Of a stretch of 64,000 nucleotides of DNA, positions 33,028 through 42,336 are shown piece by piece. A program made the translations under genes and the position numbers. The DNA comes from DATKUC01 sp964553615. GTDB taxonomy: Bacteria; Spirochaetota; Spirochaetia; DSM-27196; DATKUC01. Under the pieces are notes generated by a model. It was not told where the DNA came from and searched no databases. It saw only the letters and a program-made list of their open reading frames with translations. The stretch covers positions 1 through 64,000 of the forward strand of contig CAZKMA010000004.1 in assembly GCA_964553615.1 (NCBI GenBank), read 5' to 3'. The stretch's first letter is position 1, and each line of letters opens with the position of its first letter.

Positions 33028-33477
33028 ATGAAAAAGGTAGCAATCGGATGTGATCCGAACGCGGAAGACCTCAAGCAGGCAATAATCCGGCATCTTGCTG
33101 ACCTCGGGTACGAGTGCGAAGATTACGGGAGCGAAGATCCCATCTATGCCAACACCGCATTCAGAGTTGCGGAGGCAGTTGTTGCGGGGAAGCATGATCG
33201 GGGCATCCTGTTCTGCGGCACCGGGATCGGTGTCAGCCTGGCGGCAAACAAGGTCCCGGGCGCGTATGCGGCAATTTGTTCGGACGCCTACTCGACTGAA
33301 CGGTCACGGAAGAGCAACAACGCAAACATCATGTGTATGGGTTCTCAGGTGACGGGAGTTGAGCTGGCCAAGTCACTCGTTACCATCTGGATGAACAGTG
33401 AGTACACGCCAGGGGGCCGGTCCGAGCCGAAAGTTCAGCGGATATACGAATACGAGAAGGACCATACGCAACCGTAA
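33028..33477 (+). CDS. RpiB/LacAB-family sugar-phosphate isomerase
   Basis: This 149-aa protein has a start MKKVAIGCDPNAEDLK, C63 as the expected catalytic base in ILFCGTGIGVSLAANK, and AAICSDAYSTERSRKSNNANIMCMG. The family interconverts aldose and ketose phosphates; RpiB makes ribose-5-phosphate, while relatives act on erythrulose-4-phosphate or galactose-6-phosphate. Position opposite dhaKL suggests a tetrulose-phosphate isomerase. The ATG at 33028 has GGGAGG upstream; the frame is open further back but without a better start. Confidence 0.88.
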   Translation: MKKVAIGCDPNAEDLKQAIIRHLADLGYECEDYGSEDPIYANTAFRVAEAVVAGKHDRGILFCGTGIGVSLAANKVPGAYAAICSDAYSTERSRKSNNANIMCMGSQVTGVELAKSLVTIWMNSEYTPGGRSEPKVQRIYEYEKDHTQP

Positions 33478-34196
33478 TGCCGGTTTCCACGGTGGCGCTG
33501 GTCATCCTGATTTCATTTTTCGCGCTGTACGGGCTGCGCAATCTCTTCCGCTACATCCGGAGACTTCGCGCGGCCGATCCACGAGTGTGGGACGGCGTCA
33601 TCAACGCATACGAAGCACAGGATCACCGCAGGAAACCACCGGAGAATCCGGTTGTCTTCACGGGAAGCTCCTCGATTTTCTACTGGAAATCTCTGGACCG
33701 GGACATGGAACCACTTCCCGTTCTCGGACGTGGTTTCGGCGGATCTCAGATTCACCAGGTCACTTCCTTTGCGGACCGGATCATTTTTCCCTATTCTCCG
33801 CGCGCGGTTGTACTCTATGCGGGAGAGAATGAGATAGCGGGCGCACTGCTTTCTCCGCGAAGGTCCGCACCTCAGGTTGCAACCGACTTCCAGGACTTCT
33901 GTACCCGGATACACAGCCACATCCCGGACCTGCCCATCTACTACATTTCCATCAAACCGCCGCTGAAACGAACCAACTTCGCTTCAGAGATGATTTCGGC
34001 GAATCGTCTCATCAGTCAACTGTGCGCAGAAGCGGACAATCTCAACTTCATTGATATTTCAGACGCAATGCTGGACAGCGCAGGGCGTGTCAGAGCGGAG
34101 CTGTTCAAGCGCGACGGCATCCATCTGAACAGTCGTGGTTACGCAGCATGGACCGATATCATCCGCCCGGTGCTACTCCACGATTTCGGATACTGA
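33477..34196 (+). CDS. Membrane-anchored GDSL/SGNH hydrolase
   Basis: This 239-aa protein has an N-terminal membrane helix (residues 5-22) and then an SGNH fold: block I VVFTGSSSIFYW with nucleophile probably S65, block II GRGFGGSQ, block III YAGENEI and block V DGIHLNSRGY. It is likely an esterase or deacetylase facing the periplasm, substrate unknown. It overlaps the isomerase stop by one base, so it belongs to the same transcript even though its link to sugar catabolism is unclear. Confidence 0.8.
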   Translation: MPVSTVALVILISFFALYGLRNLFRYIRRLRAADPRVWDGVINAYEAQDHRRKPPENPVVFTGSSSIFYWKSLDRDMEPLPVLGRGFGGSQIHQVTSFADRIIFPYSPRAVVLYAGENEIAGALLSPRRSAPQVATDFQDFCTRIHSHIPDLPIYYISIKPPLKRTNFASEMISANRLISQLCAEADNLNFIDISDAMLDSAGRVRAELFKRDGIHLNSRGYAAWTDIIRPVLLHDFGY

Positions 34197-34279
34197 TCGG
34201 AATGGTCCTGGATATCCAGGGAATTGCTCGCGTGACGAAAAACTAACCTACATCTAACCACTTTATTATCCAAAACTAG

Positions 34280-34308
34280 TTGATTTCCTATAACCTGAAT
34301 AGTATACT
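34280..34308 (+). promoter_or_regulatory. Promoter of the efflux regulator/RND operon
   Basis: TTGATT (34280-34285) and TATACT (34303-34308) are spaced 17 bases apart. The region is flanked by AACTAACC (34241-34248) and GGTTAGTT (34312-34319), a distant inverted pair that could bind a regulator. Confidence 0.6.
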
Positions 34309-34323
34309 TCTGGTTAGTTAACG

Positions 34324-34333
34324 ACCGTTCGGT
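34324..34333. promoter_or_regulatory. TetR-type operator candidate ACCG-TT-CGGT
   Basis: The inverted repeat lies just after the predicted transcription start and ten bases before the tandem-TetR start codon, a position for autorepression. Confidence 0.5.
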
Positions 34334-34342
34334 AACACCACG

Positions 34343-35614
34343 ATGAAACAAGATCAAAAATCACGCATAGTCGAAGCAGCGTTCGACGTCTGGGCGCAAA
34401 CCCATTACACCAGCACCAGCCTGAGTCTCATTGCCGGCCGCCTTTCTCTCACGAAACAGGCTCTGTATCGCTATTTCCCAAATAAGGCCGCAATTATAGA
34501 GGCAATGGGCAATTCTCTGCTGGCAGACTTCTCACGCGTGAGCGATGCAATGGAAGCGTGTGCACGGGAAATCGAAGCAAGCGGCGAAGCCTTGTCGAGC
34601 CAGGAGATACTCAACCAGACTCTCACCACCTACGTGAGTGCCGAAATGGAGTTCATCCGTACGAACCCCAACTACTACATGTTTCTTACTATGTACATGC
34701 CGTACGCCGGAGAGGAGGTTCGTTCATCCCTGCGCGAGATCATGAACACTCAACGCCGTCTGCTCCGCCGCTGCCTTGAACCGGCGGTTAATCCCGGAAC
34801 ACCGGAATCCGAGTGGGAGATCCTCGTCTTCCACCTGGGACTCGTTACCATGCTGCTGTCCGCCTTCCATTTCTGGGGAGTGGATGGGACCCGGCACAAA
34901 GACATTGAACACGCTTTTACAGCGCATATTCAGAATGCAATTGGAATCATTGGCCACGGACTCTTCCCTGAGGCCCGGAGGGACCTCGACTTTGAACGAC
35001 TCATGAATCGATTTGCCATCTCACGGGAAGAAATGCCGCCGGTCGATCGCTTACTTACGGCAGTTCAGGAAGCCGTTTCGGAGAATGGTGTCGAAATGGC
35101 ATCGCTCGAGCGAATAGCGGAAAAAGTTGGGATCTCCAAGAGCAGCCTCTACTTCTACTTTGCAAACAAGGGCGAAATGTTCGAGAACATGGTCCGCCGT
35201 GAGCAGATGCATTTTAACCAGCTCTTCAAAGAGAAATCGCACGGCATTGAAGGCGCGGACGAGAAGATATACGGCTATATGATTACGCTCGCAACCTATC
35301 TGATACGAAATACGGCAATGCTTCGCATGTTCGAGTGGCTCCGGTCACAACGGATTCACGTTCGGTTCACCGATGGAAAGCGGAAGAGCATTGAGGAGCC
35401 GCTCGAGTTTCTCAAGACGGTCATGGCGCAAAGCCCGCGTGCCGGCGGCGGCCTCAATCATTCAGAACTGACGACACTGCTGTCTGCGGTTGTCCTGTGG
35501 CGAATAGCCACGTTGTATTCGCAAGATACCTCGGAGGAGATCCTTGGTTCAATTTGCACAATCTACCGGCTGATCACGCAAGGCGTTGCGGGCAGCTTCA
35601 TGGGAAAGGAGTGA
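34343..35614 (+). CDS. Tandem double-TetR regulator of the RND efflux operon
   Basis: At 423 aa it is two TetR proteins in one chain. The first HTH is at about 5-50 (KSRIVEAAFDVW, SLSLIAGRLSLTKQALYRYFPNKAAI). The second is at about 233-280 (LLTAVQEAVSENGVEMASLERIAEKVGISKSSLYFYFANKGEMF). Each is followed by its own helical domain. TetR proteins normally dimerise, so this is a covalent pseudo-dimer or a pair with two DNA specificities. It lies directly upstream of tolC-mfp-rnd and is likely their ligand-responsive repressor. No strong Shine-Dalgarno precedes the ATG. Confidence 0.88.
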   Translation: MKQDQKSRIVEAAFDVWAQTHYTSTSLSLIAGRLSLTKQALYRYFPNKAAIIEAMGNSLLADFSRVSDAMEACAREIEASGEALSSQEILNQTLTTYVSAEMEFIRTNPNYYMFLTMYMPYAGEEVRSSLREIMNTQRRLLRRCLEPAVNPGTPESEWEILVFHLGLVTMLLSAFHFWGVDGTRHKDIEHAFTAHIQNAIGIIGHGLFPEARRDLDFERLMNRFAISREEMPPVDRLLTAVQEAVSENGVEMASLERIAEKVGISKSSLYFYFANKGEMFENMVRREQMHFNQLFKEKSHGIEGADEKIYGYMITLATYLIRNTAMLRMFEWLRSQRIHVRFTDGKRKSIEEPLEFLKTVMAQSPRAGGGLNHSELTTLLSAVVLWRIATLYSQDTSEEILGSICTIYRLITQGVAGSFMGKE

Positions 35615-35622
35615 TACTGAGC

Positions 35623-37098
35623 ATGACAAGACCACAGGGAAAGTACAGGGTGTTCGCCCACGCAGCTTTGCTGCTTCTGATAGCTGCCGTGAATCTGAGC
35701 GCACAGAATACAATCGAAACGACTGCAACCGGGAGACCGGTGGTGGATGTCGACACGGCGGTTGCACTTGCGTTGCACAACAACCTCGGGATAGAAACGG
35801 AGCGGCTCAAGCTGATAGGAAAACAGCGAACAATGAGCACCGTGTGGAATCGGTTTATTCCGGTCATGACTGCAAGCGCAACGCTGTCCCGCATGAACGC
35901 GACGCAACAGATTCCTTCATCCTTCATCCCGAATTTCGCCGATCCGGGCGGCGGCGGTGTCTACAACAGCGTCATTACAACACCCGCAATCGATCTGCCG
36001 CAATGGGCTGTTGGAGTCCGGCTTTCGGCTCAACTGACGCTTACCATGCAGATGTTCTACGGAATCAGGCAGACGGTTCTGGACTACGAATCCGGAAAGA
36101 CCAGCCTGGAGAAGGCGCGTGCGAACCTCGAACGCGACGTGAAGAAACAGTTCTACAGCCTGCTTGTCATCCAGAAACGGATTGCACTCCAGGTGGATGC
36201 AATCAAGACCGCGCAGCAGCGGCTGGACCAGACAAAGGTGAACTACCAGAACGGTCTCGTTGACGAATACACCTATCTGAGCGCACAGGTTTCACTGGCA
36301 AATCTCAAGCCGGTGCTCGACGAGCTTCAGAGCGGATACGATGCAGCGCTCATGGCGTTCAACCAGACAATCGGAGTCGAGATATCCGCACGGCCCGAGC
36401 TTTCCGGAACAATAGAGGCCGAACTCATCGATATATCGCAGAAAGATGCGGAACTGCTCATTGCGAAGTACGTGAACAACCGCTATGACATCCGAGGCCT
36501 GCGTGAGGCGGTCGGACAGCTCAAGAATGTGGTCAGACTGACGCGTTCAGAACTCTACCCGACACTCAGCTTCGCCTATTCGGCGGACCCAACATTCTCC
36601 GGCGATCCGTTCAAGGATCCATGGTTCTCGGATCTTGGCACGAAATGGCCACAACGCAGCGGCATGTTCTCAATAACCCTCGGGCTTCGACTGGATCCGC
36701 TCGTCCCACAGTCTCAGACACGGGTCCAGATAGCTGAGTACGAAAATCAGGTCCAGCAGACGGAGAACTCGCTGAAACAGGCCCTCCAGGGAGCGGAAAT
36801 CGAAATTCGACGAACCGTCATGACGCTCGAGAAAACGCGCACCACGCTCGATGTCAAGAAACTGAACGCAGGGCTCGCACGACGTGCGCTGAGCCTGGCC
36901 GAAGAGGGGTACAAGGCAGGTACCCGGGATCTCCTTGACGTACGCAATGCGGAACAGGATCTCCAGAAGGCACAGGTAGAGGTACTTTCAGACGAGTACA
37001 ACTACAAGGCGGGGCTGCTCGATCTGCAGTCTGCACTCAATACGACACTCGAGAACATAAGAGGAACGATAAATGAAAACACAACTGCGAACAAATAG
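35623..37098 (+). CDS. TolC-like outer-membrane efflux protein
   Basis: This 491-aa protein starts with a signal peptide (residues 10-28, YRVFAHAALLLLIAAVNLSA). The chosen ATG at 35623 lies after the regulator stop, and the frame open upstream of it lies inside the regulator gene. The mature part shows the two OEP repeats with long amphipathic helices (IETERLKLIGKQRTMSTVW, ARANLERDVKKQFYSLL; NSLKQALQGAEIEIRRTVMTLEKTR). It forms the outer-membrane channel of the RND pump. Its stop overlaps the adaptor gene by 26 bases. Confidence 0.9.
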   Translation: MTRPQGKYRVFAHAALLLLIAAVNLSAQNTIETTATGRPVVDVDTAVALALHNNLGIETERLKLIGKQRTMSTVWNRFIPVMTASATLSRMNATQQIPSSFIPNFADPGGGGVYNSVITTPAIDLPQWAVGVRLSAQLTLTMQMFYGIRQTVLDYESGKTSLEKARANLERDVKKQFYSLLVIQKRIALQVDAIKTAQQRLDQTKVNYQNGLVDEYTYLSAQVSLANLKPVLDELQSGYDAALMAFNQTIGVEISARPELSGTIEAELIDISQKDAELLIAKYVNNRYDIRGLREAVGQLKNVVRLTRSELYPTLSFAYSADPTFSGDPFKDPWFSDLGTKWPQRSGMFSITLGLRLDPLVPQSQTRVQIAEYENQVQQTENSLKQALQGAEIEIRRTVMTLEKTRTTLDVKKLNAGLARRALSLAEEGYKAGTRDLLDVRNAEQDLQKAQVEVLSDEYNYKAGLLDLQSALNTTLENIRGTINENTTANK

Positions 37099-38161
37099 GA
37101 AATGCGCCCTGCCCGTTTCGAACGCAGGATTGCACACATTGAGCGGCAACATCCGGCGCACCCGGATCCTGGGAATCCGCGCCGTATGTGTCGCAGCGCT
37201 TCTTGCACTCCTGATCGCAATGAGCGCATGTACACGTCCGGCAGCAGCGCAGTCCGGAACGCAGCAGACCGCAAAGGACGGAACTTCGCAGCAGGCGACG
37301 CCGGGGCAACAGCGTCCGGGAGCAGCGTCCGGGGAACAGACAGTGTTCCCGGTCAGCGTAACCGACGCGGTGCTTGGAGACATCAACGACTACATAGCGG
37401 TAACCGGCGGAATTGAGCCCGCAAACGAAGTGGATGTGTACGCAGACACCAGCGGTCAGCTGGTAAAACTGAGTGTTCGCCTTGGGGAGTATGTGCGCCA
37501 GAACCAGATTGTTGCCGAGGTCGACCCTTCCAGACCTGGCCAGAACTTCGTTCCGAATCCGGTGCGTGCACCCATTGCAGGAACTATCACATCTCTTCCG
37601 GTGGACGTGGGAGCACGCATTACGCAGGGGGTACCGGTAGTAAGGATCTCTACCATCAGTGACCTGAAAATCAAGACCCAGGTAGCAGAACGATATATCG
37701 GCGATATCCGCATCGGCGAAAATGCAATTGTCGCGCTCGAGCCCTACCCGAACCAGTCGTTCGCGGCAACAGTCGTGGAATTGAGTCCGGTGGTCGATCC
37801 ACAGACCAGGACCATGGACGTTACATTGAAGTTCGTGCATCCGGACAACCGGGTAAAGTCGGGTATGTTTTCCGAGATCAGAATCATAACGCAGCACAAA
37901 CAGGGAGTGGTGAAGATCCCCTCCGAGGCAATTGTGGAGAGGGATGGCAAGCAGTTCGTATTCGTGGCAGGCGCAGACGAAAAGGCGGTACGGAAAAACG
38001 TGAAAATTGGGATCAACATAGACGGGAAAGCCGAAATTACTGAGGGTTTGGCCGCCGGCGACAAGGTGGTTATTCGTGGACAGACACTGCTCGAGGACGG
38101 CGCCCGCATCAAGGTCATTGAACAACTTCCTGCCCTCCCCGCGCAGGACACGGTTCTGTAA
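37073..38161 (+). CDS. RND efflux periplasmic adaptor lipoprotein (MFP)
   Basis: This 362-aa protein has a lipoprotein signal ending LLALLIAMSAC with the lipidated Cys, and a Gln/Thr-rich linker. The adaptor fold follows: EVDVYADTSGQLVKLSVRLGEYV, a short or missing hairpin, PIAGTITSLPVDVGARI, a beta-barrel with SGMFSEIRI and a membrane-proximal domain. The very short coiled hairpin (VDPSRPGQNFVPNPVR) is like adaptors of hairpin-poor RND systems. It links the TolC channel and pump. Confidence 0.9.
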   Translation: MKTQLRTNRKCALPVSNAGLHTLSGNIRRTRILGIRAVCVAALLALLIAMSACTRPAAAQSGTQQTAKDGTSQQATPGQQRPGAASGEQTVFPVSVTDAVLGDINDYIAVTGGIEPANEVDVYADTSGQLVKLSVRLGEYVRQNQIVAEVDPSRPGQNFVPNPVRAPIAGTITSLPVDVGARITQGVPVVRISTISDLKIKTQVAERYIGDIRIGENAIVALEPYPNQSFAATVVELSPVVDPQTRTMDVTLKFVHPDNRVKSGMFSEIRIITQHKQGVVKIPSEAIVERDGKQFVFVAGADEKAVRKNVKIGINIDGKAEITEGLAAGDKVVIRGQTLLEDGARIKVIEQLPALPAQDTVL

Positions 38162-38172
38162 GCAGGTAGCAC

Positions 38173-41100
38173 ATGAGTGTCACAAAGAATGTAGTCAACC
38201 GACCGACGACGGTCATCATTATCTTTGCACTGGTCATCGGATTTGGTCTCTATTCATCTGCCAATCTGGCAATTGACCTCTTCCCGGAGATCAACCCGCC
38301 GGTTCTTCTCGTCATTACGAACTACTCCGGTGCAAGTCCTGAGGATGTCGAGAAGACAATATCCCGGCCGCTTGAAAGTGCTCTGAGCAACGTCGGCAAT
38401 ATCAACAAGATCACCTCAACATCGAGCGCCGGTTCGAGCATGATTCAGATGGAGTTCACCTGGGGAACGAATATGGCCGAGGCGTCCAACGACGTGCGCG
38501 ACCGGATTGAGTTCGTCAAAAACGCGCTTCCGGACGAAGCCGGCTCCCCGCAGATATTCAAGTTCGATCCGTCAATGATCCCTATACTCCAGCTCAAGGT
38601 ATCGGGGAACCGCACGCCGGAGGAACTGCGTCAAATAGCAGAGAATATGATCCAGCCGCGGCTGGAACAGATAGACGGCGTCGCACTCGCGGGCGTGAAC
38701 GGCGGACGCACCAAAATGGTGCGTGTAGAAATTCCGCGGAGCCGGCTTGAGGCGTACAATCTGACCATTGGTCAGGTGGCCGGGGCGCTTCGGAGTCAGA
38801 ATATTGATACCTCGGGTGGAAACGTTACGGAAGGCAACATCAACTATCTGATCACGACCGCTGGAGAGTTCACGTCAATCGACGATATCAGGAATACGGT
38901 TGTCGCCTATCGAGGCAGCCCGACTCCTGCGAATCCCGGAGCCACACCGGTCGGCGTGCGCCTGCGGGACATCGCGGACGTGTACATGGGGCTGAGCGAC
39001 AGACAGAACGTTGTCTTCATAAACGGTCAACCGGGTGTTTTCGTCATTGTTCAGAAACAGAGCGGAACAAACTCGGTCAAAGTGGCCGACACGGTCAAGG
39101 CGAAAATTCCGCAGATCAACCAGGTCCTTCCCCAGGGCGTCAGCATCGGGGTCATCTCCGACACCACCAACGTCATCAGAGATTCACTTTCCCAGGTAAG
39201 CACCTCGGCTATTCAGGGTGCCATTCTTGCTGTCTTCGTGTTGCTCATCTTCCTGCGAAGCATCAAATCCACCATCATCATTGCAACCGCCATCCCGATA
39301 TCCATCATCGTAACGCTCATGGTCATGTACTTCACCGGCCTGACCCTGAATATCATGACACTGACAGGTCTCGCTCTCGGTATCGGTATGCTTGTCGATA
39401 ACTCGATTGTCATACTTGAGAATATCTTCCGCTATCGGGAAAAGGGCGCAAAGCTGAAGGTCTCCGCCGAACTGGGCACCCAGGAAATGATTACTGCAAT
39501 CGTGGCGTCCACCCTGACCACCATCTGCGTATTTGCGCCGCTTGCAGTTTTTCAGAGTCAGCTCGAGGTCATTGGCCAGCTCATTTCCGGACTTGCACTC
39601 ACGGTCGTTATCTCGTTGGCAGCTTCACTGCTGGTAGCTCTTGTGCTCATACCGGTGCTCGCGAGCAAGTATCTCGCAATCTACTCGCGGAAGCAACGCC
39701 CGCTCTTTGGTCCAATCGGCGCGGTCGATCGCTTCATGGGGAAGGCGTTCACCGGCCTGGATAATGCGTACAAACGCGGGCTCGGTCACGTGCTCAACCA
39801 CCGTTTGATAACCGTCCTTGTCATTCTTGCAGTTTTTGCGGGAAGCCTGTTCCTCATTCCGGTAATTGGATTTCAGCTCGTTCCGCAGCAGCCCTCGGAC
39901 ACCGTTCAAGTTTCAATTGAACTGCCGATCGGAACAAAGCTTTCCGTTACCGAAGAAACCGCGCAGCACCTGGCTGCAATTGCACGCTCGGAGATTCTGG
40001 GATACCGGGATATTGTCCTGAACGTCGGAACGCGCGGACTCTTTGGTTTCCTTGGTTCGACATCTTCTCACAAGGCCACCATGACGATAACGCTCCCGCC
40101 CTTTGCGTTCCGGGTCGACGACTCGGAAACCGTCAAGGAGAAACTGCGAAAACACTTCGGAGAGTTTCCCGGAGCAACAATATCATTCGGCACCGGTGGC
40201 GGAGGCGGAGGGAACCTGTTCGGGGCTCCGCCGATCGACATCCTCGTGAAAACCGAAGATCTGGCGCGAGCCAGACAGATAGCATATCAGATCCGGGATC
40301 TCCTGAAGACACAATTCTCCCAGGTGACCGAACCCACGGTTGGCATTCAGGAAGGATTGCCGTTGGCTGAAGTTGTCATTGACCGGGCGAAGGCATATTC
40401 CCTCGGGCTGAATGTCGCAACTATCGGGCAGGAGGTGCGCGCAAATATCGACGGAACCAACGCAGGCAAATACCGCAGCGGATCGGACGAATACGATATT
40501 CTGGTAATCCCGCAGGCAATCGATCGCAACTCGATACCGGATCTCAACCAGATTTTTGTGGTCAACACGCGGGGCCAGAAAATAGCGCTGGCCAGTTTCG
40601 CAACGGTAAAGAGAAGCACGGGCCCGGTTACCATAAATCGGGAGGGGCAACGCCGCACCACGCATGTAACCGCGGGACTTGCGCCCGGCACGCAGCTGAA
40701 CGAGATTGTCCCCAAAATTCGTGCCGCAATTTCCGCACAGATTCCGTCCGATGAAAACCTTGTAATCGAGTTCGGAGGCGACTATTCGAACCTGATGAAA
40801 TACGGCCTTACATTCATGATAATCCTCGGAATTTCGGTTCTCCTTGTCTTCGGTGTCATGGCGAGCGAGTTCGAATCCTTCCTCGATCCGTTCATTATCA
40901 TCCTGGCCATACCACTCCTGCTCATCGGTGTGTTGCTCGTGCATTTCTTCACACATACAATGCTCAGCCTCTTCACCGCGGTCGGCCTGGTGGTTCTGGT
41001 AGGCATTGTGGTAAACAACGGTATTGTTCTTGTGGACTACACGAACCTTCTGCGAAAACGGGGCATGTCCATTCGTGAAGCATGCGTAGAGGCAGGGGGA

Positions 41101-41388
41101 AACCGGCTCAGGCCAATCCTGATGACCACCCTCACAACGATACTCGGACTGATTCCGGTTGCATTCTTCAGAACCGAGGGGTCCAGTCTTGTGCAGCCCA
41201 TCGGTAAGACAATCGTCGGCGGACTGACCATCAGCACCCTGCTTACCCTGTTCCTGATACCGGTAATCTACTCTTCTTTCAATGGAGCAAGTGAGAAGCT
41301 CAAGAAGCGGCGCGAGGAGCGGTCGGAACGGCGCCGTGAGCGGGAAAGGCAACTCGCCGAGCAAGAAATCCCGGCGACGAAGGACTGA
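38173..41388 (+). CDS. RND-family efflux permease (AcrB/HAE1-like)
   Basis: This 1071-aa inner-membrane pump has 12 expected helices and two large periplasmic loops. An N-terminal helix (VIIIFALVIGFGLYSS) leads to DLFPEINPPVLLVITNYSGASPEDVE. The TM4 proton-relay Asp is D409 in GIGMLVDNSIVILENI, and TM10 has the matching GIVVNNGIVLVDYTN. The basic C-terminus (KKRREERSERRRERER) is cytosolic. It exports drugs, detergents or lipids using proton motive force. D409 with a single acidic TM4 residue and a GGGGGG stretch near 675-680 are typical of the hydrophobic-compound branch. Confidence 0.95.
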   Translation: MSVTKNVVNRPTTVIIIFALVIGFGLYSSANLAIDLFPEINPPVLLVITNYSGASPEDVEKTISRPLESALSNVGNINKITSTSSAGSSMIQMEFTWGTNMAEASNDVRDRIEFVKNALPDEAGSPQIFKFDPSMIPILQLKVSGNRTPEELRQIAENMIQPRLEQIDGVALAGVNGGRTKMVRVEIPRSRLEAYNLTIGQVAGALRSQNIDTSGGNVTEGNINYLITTAGEFTSIDDIRNTVVAYRGSPTPANPGATPVGVRLRDIADVYMGLSDRQNVVFINGQPGVFVIVQKQSGTNSVKVADTVKAKIPQINQVLPQGVSIGVISDTTNVIRDSLSQVSTSAIQGAILAVFVLLIFLRSIKSTIIIATAIPISIIVTLMVMYFTGLTLNIMTLTGLALGIGMLVDNSIVILENIFRYREKGAKLKVSAELGTQEMITAIVASTLTTICVFAPLAVFQSQLEVIGQLISGLALTVVISLAASLLVALVLIPVLASKYLAIYSRKQRPLFGPIGAVDRFMGKAFTGLDNAYKRGLGHVLNHRLITVLVILAVFAGSLFLIPVIGFQLVPQQPSDTVQVSIELPIGTKLSVTEETAQHLAAIARSEILGYRDIVLNVGTRGLFGFLGSTSSHKATMTITLPPFAFRVDDSETVKEKLRKHFGEFPGATISFGTGGGGGGNLFGAPPIDILVKTEDLARARQIAYQIRDLLKTQFSQVTEPTVGIQEGLPLAEVVIDRAKAYSLGLNVATIGQEVRANIDGTNAGKYRSGSDEYDILVIPQAIDRNSIPDLNQIFVVNTRGQKIALASFATVKRSTGPVTINREGQRRTTHVTAGLAPGTQLNEIVPKIRAAISAQIPSDENLVIEFGGDYSNLMKYGLTFMIILGISVLLVFGVMASEFESFLDPFIIILAIPLLLIGVLLVHFFTHTMLSLFTAVGLVVLVGIVVNNGIVLVDYTNLLRKRGMSIREACVEAGGNRLRPILMTTLTTILGLIPVAFFRTEGSSLVQPIGKTIVGGLTISTLLTLFLIPVIYSSFNGASEKLKKRREERSERRRERERQLAEQEIPATKD

Positions 41389-41399
41389 GGAGGCATATC

Positions 41400-41690
41400 G
41401 TGATACGACTTGAATTGATAGCCAACCGGTCGGTGGAGGCGGACTTCTACGACCTTCTCAAGGCGCGGAATCTGAATCCGTTCTACACGAAGTTTGCCGA
41501 AGTTCAGGGCTACGGAAACTCCGGACCGCGCCGCGGCGACCACATATTTCCGGAAGAGAACTTCGTACTAATCATGTACTGCGAGAACGAGATGGCGGAA
41601 GGGGTAATTTCTGCGGTGAAGGAGCTGCGCCAGATCTTCCCGGCGGAAGGCATCAGAATGTACCGATCAACTGCAGAACGCGCCTGCTGA
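41400..41690 (+). CDS. Small PII-like, transporter-associated protein
   Basis: This 96-aa protein starts at a GTG following GAGGAGG, 11 bases after the pump gene. The alternating beta-alpha-beta layout (MIRLELIANRSVEADFYDLL, KFAEVQGYGNSGPRRGD, NFVLIMYCENEMAEGVISAVKEL) matches PII/CutA-like ferredoxin folds. Proteins of this size are found at the end of RND operons in Bacteroidetes and spirochaetes (PG0541-type). It may sense a metabolite and modulate the pump; the ligand is unknown. Confidence 0.65.
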   Translation: MIRLELIANRSVEADFYDLLKARNLNPFYTKFAEVQGYGNSGPRRGDHIFPEENFVLIMYCENEMAEGVISAVKELRQIFPAEGIRMYRSTAERAC

Positions 41691-41751
41691 TACAAGATCG
41701 AAGCCGTCCCCGGCGTGCCATTCTGGCCGCCGGGCGGTACTTCTGCAGATT

Positions 41752-42327
41752 CTATACAATCAAGTCTTTCAGCGCACGCTTTGGAACATAGTGAGTTCCG
41801 TCCGCGTCACGGTAGTACTTGATGCTGCCTGAAGGCTCGACTTCCGTAAGAACGACCTTTTCCTGAGGTTTGCCCAGGGCAAGAACGAGCAGGATTTCGT
41901 ACTGTTCCGGAAGCGTAAGGACCGCGCGCAGTCTGGGACGGTCCACGGATGCAATCATGCAGCCACCGTAGCCCTTCTCCACCGCCGACATCAGGATGTG
42001 CTGGGCAGCCAATCCCACATCGCACCATAGATACTCGGGCTTGATGCTGATTTCAGAATCATGCAGCATTACGATATATGCCGATGGCCGCTCCCCCGCG
42101 GAGGGACCCGGCCAGTCCGACAGATACCCTGCCCATTTCAGACACTCGAATACTTCCTCCCGTGGAGCGGAGGAATCGACAAGTGAGTACTTCAGTGGCT
42201 GGAGATTTGCCGTGGACGCCGAAAACCGGGCATTATCCAAGAACTCTTCGAGTGTGCGCAGATCCATGCGCTCGGCCTCGAAGAACCGGCGGTAGCTCCT
42301 GTTCTTCCGAATCAGTTCCTGCAACAT
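41752..42327 (-). CDS. Nitroreductase-family flavoprotein
   Basis: This 191-aa protein starts LIRKNRSYRRFFEAERMDLRTLEEFLDNARFSASTANLQPLKY, the nitroreductase FMN-contact segment. It then has DVGLAAQHILMSAVEKGYGGCMIAS and LVLALGKPQEK. The family uses FMN and NAD(P)H to reduce nitro-compounds, quinones or enones, or acts as a dehydrogenase. It is nine bases after the upstream membrane-anchored gene and so is the last gene of the cstA/arsA operon. Confidence 0.88.
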   Translation of the reverse strand: MLQELIRKNRSYRRFFEAERMDLRTLEEFLDNARFSASTANLQPLKYSLVDSSAPREEVFECLKWAGYLSDWPGPSAGERPSAYIVMLHDSEISIKPEYLWCDVGLAAQHILMSAVEKGYGGCMIASVDRPRLRAVLTLPEQYEILLVLALGKPQEKVVLTEVEPSGSIKYYRDADGTHYVPKRALKDLIV

Positions 42328-42336
42328 GTGTTCCCC

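Noticed and set aside
37037..38125. 362-codon minus-strand frame opposite the adaptor gene
   Set aside because: Cys/Arg/His-rich antisense of the MFP gene with no family likeness.
40183..41364. 393-codon minus-strand frame inside the RND pump gene
   Set aside because: The plus strand encodes an unmistakable RND permease; the shadow is rich in His/Glu/Asp as expected from antisense of hydrophobic codons.
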